A program made the position numbers and the translations under genes. A stretch of DNA of 5,774 nt from Bacteroidales bacterium 45-6 (lineage in GTDB: Bacteria > Bacteroidota > Bacteroidia > Bacteroidales > Dysgonomonadaceae). Each line of letters begins with the position of its first letter. The first letter of the stretch is position 1. Location of the stretch: positions 1-5,774 of the forward strand of contig MKRS01000657.1 of NCBI GenBank assembly GCA_001897035.1. The letters run 5' to 3'. The notes beneath the pieces are model-generated. The model worked only from the letters and a program-made list of their open reading frames with translations, was not told the origin of the DNA and did not search any database. This document shows, in pieces, positions 1-5,738 of the stretch.

Positions 1-717
1 CGAATGCTGATAGCTTTTTATAAGATAGAAAGCCGGGTTTACAGGCAGTTGGTTGAAAAACGAATCGTCGCAAAAATAGGCATAGCTCACGCTTAGCGGG
101 TAGCGTTGAAAGGTTCCCCGGATGCCCAAGAAGCAAAGTCCGAGGGCCACGATTCCGCAAATGACTTTGGGCAATAGCTTCACATCGGGATACCCCTCCG
201 GATATTGTCCTCTAAGTTGCTTGCCGAAGCGGATAGTCAGTGCGGCAAAAACGGACACAAGTGCGAGGTGCAAGCCGATGAAGAGATAATTGGAAAGATC
301 CTCGAAGACCATTCCGGCAGTGGTGCCGGCAAATTTGAGCCAGCCAAAAGCACCACTGTCGATGTGCGAGAAGAAATACGAAAAATAGTGTATGTCGATG
401 GTGCTTATCCCAAACAGCAAGGCGTTGACGATGATGAAATAGCTGTTCGTGAAGCAGACCAGCCCTTTCATCCATTTGCCAGTAATGGCAGACACCACCC
501 AAAGTAGAAGTGGAAGTGCTAGGACATAGCAGGCGATGAGGTTGTCGAACTGGAGCCCCCGAAGCAGTGCCTGAAAAAAGAGGCTGGTGTTGTGCCCGGT
601 TTCGGTTACGTGGCTGGTGTTGGAGACGAAAAGGATGATTCTGAACAAACTCAGAAATAGAATGCTTGACAAATGTATTGACAGCAAATATTTTAAGACT
701 GGCGTAAATTTTCTCAT
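1..717 (-). CDS. LtaS-like (LTA synthase family) membrane transferase, N-terminal part only
   Basis: This open frame runs from the ATG at 717 off the left edge without a stop, giving 239 residues. About five hydrophobic segments are visible (roughly residues 11-31, 58-78, 85-106, 143-162 and 181-199), which fits the five-helix N-terminal membrane domain of LtaS-type proteins. After the last segment comes SYAYFCDDSFFNQLPVNPAF (211-230), which resembles the linker that precedes the periplasmic sulfatase-fold domain in Bacteroidota homologues. The motifs FDNLIACYVLALP (58-70) and DIHYFSYFFSHID (108-120) also fit that group from memory. Family enzymes transfer phosphoglycerol or related groups from a phospholipid to a glycan or lipid. 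The actual acceptor here is unknown, and the metal-binding and nucleophile residues are outside the window. The start is supported by a promoter about 65 bp upstream and an in-frame TAA at 774-772, with no other ATG between. It is transcribed divergently from the GT4 gene. Confidence 0.8.
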   Translation of the reverse strand, partial: MRKFTPVLKYLLSIHLSSILFLSLFRIILFVSNTSHVTETGHNTSLFFQALLRGLQFDNLIACYVLALPLLLWVVSAITGKWMKGLVCFTNSYFIIVNALLFGISTIDIHYFSYFFSHIDSGAFGWLKFAGTTAGMVFEDLSNYLFIGLHLALVSVFAALTIRFGKQLRGQYPEGYPDVKLLPKVICGIVALGLCFLGIRGTFQRYPLSVSYAYFCDDSFFNQLPVNPAFYLIKSYQHS

Positions 718-783
718 TTTCAATGATAAAGAATCCGTTTTTGAGTAAAACGACGTCGTGTTTCTTTTTGGTTAAATAAACGG

Positions 784-813
784 CAAAGCTACAAATTTTA
801 ATCAAGAATCAAA
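784..813 (-). promoter_or_regulatory. Bacteroidota-type promoter for the LtaS-like gene
   Basis: Read on the minus strand there is TTTG (813-810), an 18-nt spacer, then TAGCTTTG (791-784), a perfect match to TAnnTTTG. The spacing is within the usual range for Bacteroidota primary sigma factor promoters. Transcription would begin near 777, leaving a leader of about 60 nt before the ATG at 717. Confidence 0.65.
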
Positions 814-920
814 GGCTGGTTGTTAACGAAATGTTTCTGGATCTTCGGTGATACCTATGGTGGCTACGAAATCACACACCTTGAGAATAAACGGAATTGC
901 ATAAAGAAAACAGGGAAAGC

Positions 921-951
921 TTAAATAATTTTGTTTTAATTTCTACATTTG
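921..951 (+). promoter_or_regulatory. Bacteroidota-type promoter for the GT4 gene
   Basis: TACATTTG at 944-951 matches the TAnnTTTG -7 element exactly. The -33 box is weaker: the best fit at acceptable spacing is TTA at 921-923, 20 nt upstream, instead of TTG. Predicted transcription starts near 957-960, 30-45 nt before the ATGs at 987 and 1002. The box lies inside the long form of the downstream reading frame, which argues against the upstream ATG at 897. Confidence 0.5.
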
Positions 952-986
952 CAGTCGGATATGAAATTTGGAACACTATTTCGATA

Positions 987-2111
987 ATGAGTTGCGACGG
1001 AATGCGAAAAACTGGTGGTAATAGTTGCGTACTTCAACTCTTTGCTTCACCGCAATGGGGCGGAGGAGAGCAATATGTCTTCGATCTCTCGCGAAACTTA
1101 TTGAACTTGGGCTACAAAATAGTCTTTGTATCCAGAAAAAGTTCTGACACGGCAAGCAAACTGGCCGAACTTGGTGCAAATGCCACTTGGCTGCCCATGA
1201 AATTCCTTTTCGACATTTGGTCGATCTGGAAACTGGCGCGGATCATTGACCAGGAAAGTGTCGATGTTGTCCATGCCCACATCTTCAAGGACGCTTTCAT
1301 TGGACTTTTTGCAAGCAAGCTCACCCGCCGGAAACCACGGGTTGTCTTGACTCGTCATTTGGTGAAAAGAGCGAAGACTGCTTGGCTCTACTGTTGGCTT
1401 TATAAAAGTATTGATAAAATCATATTCGTTTCCCATCTTGCGCAATACGAATTTCTATCGTCCAATCCCTGCATAGCCGAATCCAAGATGCAAGTGGTGT
1501 ACAACAGCGTGCCGCCAGTCAGTGGGGATGAAGGCGTAACTGATCTCAGAGAAAAATACGGAATCGGGCCAGATGCTACGCTGTTGGCTTTTGTGGGGCG
1601 AATCGTCCCGGAGAAAGGCGTTGAAGTGCTGATTGAGGCGTTGCGGCCGTTGGCTCATCTCGATTTCTGCTTGCTGGTTGTTGGTAAGGGACAGCTCGCC
1701 TATGAAGCAACCTTGAAACAGCGGGTTGCAGAACTTGGCTTGGCCGAGAAGGTTATCTTCGTTGGCTTTGTACATCACGTTGCCGCATTCATTCGAGGAA
1801 TGGATATCGGGGTTTTACCATCCATCTGTCGGGAATCATTCGGGCTGACGGTCATCGAGTTTATGCAAGCCGGGAAACCTGTGGTGGCTACCAACAATGG
1901 GGCGCAAGAGGAAATCATTGAAAGCGGCAAAGACGGCGTTTTGGTTCCGCCGGAAGATGTGGCCGCATTGACAGAAGCAATAGCGAAATTACTGGAAAAT
2001 CCGGCAGGTAGATTCAGTCTGGGCGAAAATGCGCGGCATACATTCAGTGAAAGATTCGCTTACGAGGTGTTTCTCGAAAAAATGACTCGTGTGTATTCGC
2101 CTGCAAAGTAG
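987..2111 (+). CDS. GT4-family glycosyltransferase (GT-B fold)
   Basis: A 374-residue protein if started at 987. The N-terminal Rossmann domain opens with VLQLFASPQWGGGEQYVFDL, the glycine-rich acceptor-side loop (WGGGEQ at 24-29). It continues with VVHAHIF (about 94-100), RH (123-124) and IIFVSH (145-150). The C-terminal donor domain begins after YNSVP (172-176). It carries AFVGRIVPEKG (201-211), LLVVGKG (229-235) and the E-x7-E signature ESFGLTVIE with E283 and E291, followed by GKPVVATNNGAQEEII and GVLVPPED. These are hallmarks of retaining GT4 enzymes that transfer a sugar from a nucleotide donor at the cytoplasmic membrane face. Length is normal and no truncation is seen. The donor and acceptor cannot be read from sequence. 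The frame is open back to an ATG at 897, but the extra 30 residues have no family counterpart and overlap a promoter. ATG 1002 is an equally plausible start. With two GT9 genes downstream, a role in LPS core or surface glycan assembly is inferred. Confidence 0.9.
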   Translation: MSCDGMRKTGGNSCVLQLFASPQWGGGEQYVFDLSRNLLNLGYKIVFVSRKSSDTASKLAELGANATWLPMKFLFDIWSIWKLARIIDQESVDVVHAHIFKDAFIGLFASKLTRRKPRVVLTRHLVKRAKTAWLYCWLYKSIDKIIFVSHLAQYEFLSSNPCIAESKMQVVYNSVPPVSGDEGVTDLREKYGIGPDATLLAFVGRIVPEKGVEVLIEALRPLAHLDFCLLVVGKGQLAYEATLKQRVAELGLAEKVIFVGFVHHVAAFIRGMDIGVLPSICRESFGLTVIEFMQAGKPVVATNNGAQEEIIESGKDGVLVPPEDVAALTEAIAKLLENPAGRFSLGENARHTFSERFAYEVFLEKMTRVYSPAK

Positions 2112-2172
2112 CCCCTTCGTCCAGTTCACAGATTAAGGAATGCAAAGCCCAACACTTACCCACGAAAATCAT

Positions 2173-2193
2173 AAAGAATTTGATAAATTCTTT
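2173..2193 (+). terminator. AT-rich perfect hairpin after the GT4 gene, possible terminator
   Basis: AAAGAATTT (2173-2181) and AAATTCTTT (2185-2193) are perfect 9-bp inverted arms around a 3-nt GAT loop, with one further T after the stem. It begins 62 nt beyond the GT4 stop and ends about 20 nt before the next promoter's -33 box. The position suits a terminator separating the two units, but the stem has only one G-C pair per arm and the 3' T-run is largely inside the stem. It could equally be a protein-binding dyad. Confidence 0.4.
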
Positions 2194-2196
2194 TAC

Positions 2197-2222
2197 AATA
2201 GGAGGCGGATGTTGTTCCTATT
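2197..2222. promoter_or_regulatory. Operator-like dyad over the GT9 promoter -33 box
   Basis: AATAGGA (2197-2203) and TCCTATT (2216-2222) form a perfect 7-bp inverted repeat with a 12-nt spacer. The candidate -33 TTG (2212-2214) sits within the dyad, and the -7 box begins 13 nt after it. Such placement suits a repressor site, but no regulator is known and the repeat could be chance. Confidence 0.3.
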
Positions 2223-2243
2223 TCCCCGAATGTTGTATCTTTG
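2212..2243 (+). promoter_or_regulatory. Bacteroidota-type promoter for the GT9 pair
   Basis: TTG at 2212-2214 and TATCTTTG at 2236-2243 (an exact TAnnTTTG) are separated by 21 nt, within the accepted range. Transcription would start near 2249, giving a leader of about 55 nt before the ATG at 2305. This suggests the GT9 pair can be expressed independently of the GT4 gene. Confidence 0.6.
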
Positions 2244-2304
2244 TGGCTCAAGACAAATGATGAGATTGTTTGCAAGCTTGGAGCACAGATAAGTTAAATG
2301 CTGA

Positions 2305-3366
2305 ATGAAAAAAACGCTTGTTGTCAGGCATACTCGTATCGGTGATGCGCTTCTCGCGCTTCCCTTGGTTGGAGCTCTTGCGGAGAAATATCCAATGGAT
2401 CATTTTACAGTCTTGACGAACAATCGTTTTGTCGTTTTGTCGGACTTGATGCCCTCCAACCTCCAGATGATTGCCATGCCAGTGAAACAAACCGTGGGGG
2501 TGTTTCGGAACATCATCTTTTGCGTTAAGCGAAGCCTCTTTCTCTTCTGTCTAAAAAAGAATATGGCTGGATTTGACCAAGTTGTTTTTTTCCAGTACGA
2601 TTCATTTGAAAAAAAACTTCACTACTATATCCGGCAGAAATTTCCCCACACTCAGGTGGTTGTTGCAGACGACAAGCATTTTTGGCATACTGAAAGGCTC
2701 AAGAATAAGTGCTGCGATAATATTTCCATGATTGGGATCTATCAGGAAGCCTTGGCGCAAATCAACTACAAAGATGTGGGCATTCGCACCGACTATTCGA
2801 CAGATCTTGGCCCGAGCTTACTTTCCAGTGATACAGTTGACCGTTTGGGCCTCGATCTGTCCAAGAAGTTTGTCGCATTTTCTCCTTTTTCCAGGGAATC
2901 TTCCAAAATATACCCCTTGGATCGGATGGAGGTCGTAATTGACCATTTTGCGAAGCTGCAAGACGAATTTCAAGTGTTGATCCTTGGGGGAGGTACGTAT
3001 GAGAAAGAATGCGGAGACAGGTGGATGGTTAAGCATCCGCATGTGGTTTCGCTGATCGGAAAGGTGAAGTTTTCAGAGGAGATCGTTCTTGTGTCGAAGT
3101 GCAAAGTCGTTTTGGCAATGGATTCCTTCAATATGCACATGGCCTTCTTTCTGAAAGTGCCAGTGGTGTCTGTCTGGGGGCCTACTGCTCCTCAGAATGG
3201 TTATTATCCGCCTTACTATGGGCGCGAGAACGTCATTATGCGTAACTTGGATTGCCAGCCCTGCTCCATGTATGGCGAGAACGAATGCACACATGAAAGT
3301 AAATTCGAGTGTATGCGCATTCCACCTGAAGCGATCATTCGGAAAATAGAGCAGTTTCTTTCTTGA
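2305..3366 (+). CDS. GT9-family glycosyltransferase (heptosyltransferase-like), first of pair
   Basis: A 353-residue, full-length GT-B protein of the ADP-heptose:LPS heptosyltransferase (GT9) family. The N-terminal TLVVRHTRIGDALLALPLV carries Asp14, aligned with the catalytic-base aspartate of WaaC. In the second domain, FVAFSPFSRESSKIYP places Lys201 where WaaC has its donor-phosphate lysine. MDSFNMHMAFFLKVPVVSVWGPT (272-294) is the donor-binding D-x4-H segment (D273, H278), with Phe in place of the usual Gly after the small residue. Near the C-terminus is a cysteine quartet, C317-x2-C320-x7-C328-x7-C336, seen in a subset of GT9 proteins. The start is firm: TGA lies immediately upstream in frame, and the next ATG would remove Asp14. 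It has its own promoter and is followed after one base by a second GT9 gene. It probably adds a heptose or similar sugar to an LPS core or related lipid-linked glycan at the cytoplasmic face; the exact donor is inferred from family only. Confidence 0.9.
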   Translation: MKKTLVVRHTRIGDALLALPLVGALAEKYPMDHFTVLTNNRFVVLSDLMPSNLQMIAMPVKQTVGVFRNIIFCVKRSLFLFCLKKNMAGFDQVVFFQYDSFEKKLHYYIRQKFPHTQVVVADDKHFWHTERLKNKCCDNISMIGIYQEALAQINYKDVGIRTDYSTDLGPSLLSSDTVDRLGLDLSKKFVAFSPFSRESSKIYPLDRMEVVIDHFAKLQDEFQVLILGGGTYEKECGDRWMVKHPHVVSLIGKVKFSEEIVLVSKCKVVLAMDSFNMHMAFFLKVPVVSVWGPTAPQNGYYPPYYGRENVIMRNLDCQPCSMYGENECTHESKFECMRIPPEAIIRKIEQFLS

Positions 3367-3367
3367 A

Positions 3368-4450
3368 ATGCTTCGGCAATTTATAGCAAAAAATTGTATG
3401 CAAAATCAAATTTCTAAAATTCTCATAATCCGTTTCCGCCGGGTGGGCGATGCGGTCATCTCGTCTGTCCTGTGTTCTTCGTTGAAGAAGAGTTTTCCCC
3501 AGGCGGAAATCCATTATGTGCTGAACGAGGCGATTGCCCCTCTTTTTGAAAACCACCCCCACATCGACAAACTTATCCGCTTTTCGGAAGCCGATCAGAA
3601 GCCATTTTTGACTTACGTGGGAAAGGTGGCGGAAATCATGCGGGAAGGGAACTACGACATCGTTCTCGACACTCGCTCTACTGTCAAGACCTTGTGGTTT
3701 AGCTTGTTTTCGCTAAGATCACCGTGGCGTATCGGACGCTTGAAGTCTTACAACCGCTGGCTTCAGAATAGCCGAGTGCCACTCGGATACGACGATGAGG
3801 TTACCAATACCCTGAAACTTCTGAACCCTTTGAAGGCCAAATATTCCATTGCGGAAGTCCGTGATTTCTGCCTGCATGTTTTGGAGGAGGAGCGGTCCGC
3901 ATTCTCGAAAAAGATGATTGCTCAAGGGATGGATTTGGATAAGCCCATTGTCGTATGTGCTGTGACGGCGCGCCTAGACGAGAAAATATGGGCGAGAGAA
4001 AAAATGGTCGATACTTTGAGTCGAATTTTGGACGAATATCCAACGGCTCAATTGGTGTTCAACTATGCAGGCGAACGCGAAAAACGGAATGCTGAAAAAA
4101 TATTTGAGGATTTGGGCAAAAGCCCCAGAATATTTATTGATTTGGAAGCAAGCAACCTGCGGGAGTTGCTTGCCTTGTTCTCCTTTTCGTCCTTCTTCTT
4201 TGGAAATGAAGGTGGCCCCCGTCACATTTCGCAGGCGATGAATGTTCCTTCTTTCGCTATCTTTTCGCCTTCCATTCCCAAATCGGTGTGGTTGCCAAAT
4301 GCTTCGCCCCGTTTTCAGGGCGTCGAGGTTGGCGACATTGATCCTGCTTTGGTTGCAGACGATTCGCTTACGTTTCAGGAAAAGTTTGGGGCGATTGATC
4401 CTCAGTTTGTCTGGGCCAAATTGGATGCCATGCTGAAAGTGTATTTGTAG
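3368..4450 (+). CDS. GT9-family glycosyltransferase (heptosyltransferase-like), second of pair
   Basis: A 360-residue GT9-family protein. SKILIIRFRRVGDAVISSVL holds Asp28, the equivalent of the catalytic aspartate. YDIVLDTRSTVKT (96-108) is the usual mid-domain strand and loop. AVTARLDEKIW places Lys206 at the donor-phosphate lysine position, and GNEGGPRHISQAMNVPSFAIFSP (279-301) is the donor site, with Glu281 where WaaC-type enzymes have Asp and with His286 kept. It lacks the C-terminal cysteine quartet of its neighbour, so the two are divergent paralogues and not a recent duplication. The chosen ATG is one base after the upstream TGA, suggesting translational coupling. An internal ATG at 3398 (residue 11) would give a start closer to the family norm and is a real alternative. 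It likely acts right after or before the first GT9 in building the same glycan. Donor sugar is not determined by the sequence. Confidence 0.9.
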   Translation: MLRQFIAKNCMQNQISKILIIRFRRVGDAVISSVLCSSLKKSFPQAEIHYVLNEAIAPLFENHPHIDKLIRFSEADQKPFLTYVGKVAEIMREGNYDIVLDTRSTVKTLWFSLFSLRSPWRIGRLKSYNRWLQNSRVPLGYDDEVTNTLKLLNPLKAKYSIAEVRDFCLHVLEEERSAFSKKMIAQGMDLDKPIVVCAVTARLDEKIWAREKMVDTLSRILDEYPTAQLVFNYAGEREKRNAEKIFEDLGKSPRIFIDLEASNLRELLALFSFSSFFFGNEGGPRHISQAMNVPSFAIFSPSIPKSVWLPNASPRFQGVEVGDIDPALVADDSLTFQEKFGAIDPQFVWAKLDAMLKVYL

Positions 4451-4460
4451 GCTGGCTGCC

Positions 4461-5477
4461 TCACTCGGTAAAGTTTTCGACGAAGTCGTCCACCTTTTCT
4501 AAATAAGCCCTTTTCAAAGTATCTTCTGCGAACGAATATTGAAACCCATTTTTCACCAAGGTCACAATCTCGTCTTTTGTCAGCTCCAATGCTTTCTGTA
4601 TTTGGAGGAAATTTTCAGTCAAATAACCCCCGAAATAGGCGGGGTCGTCCGAATTTACAGTTGCTTTCAAACCTTTTTGGAGCATGGTACGAATCGGATG
4701 ACTTGTCAGATCTTTCACCACTTGCAATTCCAAATTGGATAGGGGGCAAACGGTCAAAGCCAAATCCCTTTTGATAATTTCAGCAATCAGTTTTTCGTCC
4801 TTAAGAGAATTGTTCCCATGGTCTATCCGGGCAATTTCCAATTCGTTAATCGCTTCCCACACATAACTTGCGTCGCCCTCTTCCCCGGCATGAGCCACCA
4901 CCTTATAGCCTTCTTTTGCTGAAGCTTCGAACACTCTTCGAAATTTTGAGGGAGGATTGCCTTTCTCCGAAGAATCCAGCCCCACGGAATGAATCAGATG
5001 TTTGTAAGGCAACGATTGCTCCAGCGTTTCAAATGCGTCTGCTTCCGATAGGTGTCGGAGATAACTCATAATCAGAAGCGAATCAATCCCGAGCTTTTCC
5101 TTGGAATCTTCTCTTGCCTGCTGGATTCCCTGAATCACTGTGGCAAAGGCGATTCCTCGTTTGGTGTGGGTTTGGGGATCGAACATGATTTCCGCAAAAA
5201 GTATATTTTCCTTCTCGCATTCGCAGAAATAGGCCATCGTCAGGTCGTAGAAGTCTTGTTCGGTCTGCAAAACTCCTGCTCCGGTGTAGTAAATGTCCAG
5301 AAAATCCTGAAGGCAGTTGAATTGGTAAGCCTTCCGAAGTTCTTCCACAGACTTGTATTTTATGTTGATTCGGTTCCGTTGCGCGATTTCGAACATCAGC
5401 TCAGGCTGAAAGCTTCCCTCGATGTGGAGGTGTAGCTCTGCTTTGGGTATTTTCCGGATAAATTTCTCTATGTCCAT
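4461..5477 (-). CDS. Adenine deaminase (adenosine/AMP deaminase family)
   Basis: A 338-residue TIM-barrel metallohydrolase predicted to convert adenine to hypoxanthine and ammonia in cytosolic purine salvage. Zinc ligands are visible: H16 and H18 in KAELHLHIEGS, H196 in HAGEEG, and D277 in NSDDPAYF. Catalytic residues are E199 and H220. Several segments match the bacterial and fungal adenine deaminase subgroup and not classical adenosine deaminase: FDPQTHTKRGI (99-109), LRHLSE (140-145), VGLDSSEKGNPPSKF (165-179), RIDHG (217-221; adenosine deaminases usually have IGHG), CPLSNLELQVVKDL (244-257) and SDDPAYFGGYLTENF (276-290). Automated pipelines often label such proteins adenosine deaminase (add). 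The start is fixed by an in-frame TAA 9-12 nt upstream. It is convergent with the second GT9 gene, 10 bp apart, and has no obvious functional tie to the glycan genes. Length and motifs appear intact. Confidence 0.9.
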   Translation of the reverse strand: MDIEKFIRKIPKAELHLHIEGSFQPELMFEIAQRNRINIKYKSVEELRKAYQFNCLQDFLDIYYTGAGVLQTEQDFYDLTMAYFCECEKENILFAEIMFDPQTHTKRGIAFATVIQGIQQAREDSKEKLGIDSLLIMSYLRHLSEADAFETLEQSLPYKHLIHSVGLDSSEKGNPPSKFRRVFEASAKEGYKVVAHAGEEGDASYVWEAINELEIARIDHGNNSLKDEKLIAEIIKRDLALTVCPLSNLELQVVKDLTSHPIRTMLQKGLKATVNSDDPAYFGGYLTENFLQIQKALELTKDEIVTLVKNGFQYSFAEDTLKRAYLEKVDDFVENFTE

Positions 5478-5511
5478 CTTGTAGAATTAATTTTAGCAAC
5501 TAAAGGTTTCC

Positions 5512-5528
5512 CTCAAAAGATATTTGAG
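5512..5528 (-). promoter_or_regulatory. Possible promoter and dyad upstream of adenine deaminase
   Basis: On the minus strand TATCTTTTG (5522-5514) is a TAnnTTTG box with one extra T, about 40 nt before the ATG at 5477. The -33 region is weak (TTTC at 5542-5539, 16 nt away). The box is embedded in an inverted repeat, CTCAAA (5512-5517) and TTTGAG (5523-5528), so a regulator-binding role is possible. Confidence 0.35.
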
Positions 5529-5574
5529 TGCGGACTGTGAAAGTTGCTTGATAAGCGTAAATTGGCGAAATTAG

Positions 5575-5596
5575 CGCTCTCTTGAGGCGGTTTTTT
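5575..5596 (+). terminator. Weak terminator-like hairpin with T tract, no upstream gene
   Basis: CGC-(T)-CT, loop CTTG, then AGGCG, forms a five-pair stem with one bulge, followed by G and six T (5591-5596). It resembles a small rightward intrinsic terminator. Nothing coding lies upstream on the plus strand, so it would only matter for an unseen short RNA or for antisense read-through. The stem is short and may be fortuitous. Confidence 0.2.
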
Positions 5597-5626
5597 GCCA
5601 TTTGTTGTTTTTTTTAACGTTGACGG

Positions 5627-5646
5627 CGGGCGAATTGTTTTGCCCG
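5627..5646. repeat. Short inverted repeat (hairpin)
   Basis: CGGGC (5627-5631) pairs with GCCCG (5642-5646). The stem extends inward through a G-T and two A-T pairs to a 4-nt loop, TTGT. Neither strand has a T-run after it, so it is not an intrinsic terminator. Its role is unknown. Confidence 0.3.
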
Positions 5647-5730
5647 GCTCTTAAACAATATGCGAAGATCGCTAAAAATTAATATTTCTCAAAAAAAGAT
5701 ATGCATGTTAAGCACGGAATGGTTTTTTGC

Positions 5731-5738
5731 TAACTTTG
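5731..5738 (+). promoter_or_regulatory. TAnnTTTG -7 box for a gene beyond the right edge
   Basis: TAACTTTG is an exact TAnnTTTG match on the plus strand. The best -33 at suitable spacing is TTA (5708-5710), 20 nt upstream. Transcription would start near 5745 and no full gene follows inside the window, so the target gene should begin just past 5774. Confidence 0.45.

Noticed and set aside
205..507. 100-residue plus-strand ORF
   Set aside because: It lies fully antisense to the LtaS-like gene, has no recognisable motif, and has no promoter upstream.
212..805. 197-residue minus-strand ORF
   Set aside because: Its composition is dominated by His, Arg, Gln and Cys beyond residue 50, with no domain sense. 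It is the shifted frame of the LtaS-like membrane protein, and its first part lies in the leader and promoter of that gene.
2273..2280. CAAGCTTG palindrome in the GT9 leader
   Set aside because: An 8-bp palindrome is expected by chance and has no spacing relation to the promoter that suggests a site.
2209..2292. 27-codon ORF preceded by AGGAGG
   Set aside because: The Shine-Dalgarno-like run is only 3 nt from the ATG, is not the rule in Bacteroidota, and the GT9 -7 promoter box lies inside the frame. The G-rich run is better explained as part of the dyad at 2197-2222.
3719..4225. Several minus-strand ORFs within the second GT9
   Set aside because: They overlap one another in different frames, are antisense to a well-supported GT9 gene, and have no coherent composition.
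5052..5435. 127-residue plus-strand ORF opposite adenine deaminase
   Set aside because: It is fully antisense to a gene with intact catalytic motifs and shows no family features; an overlap artefact.
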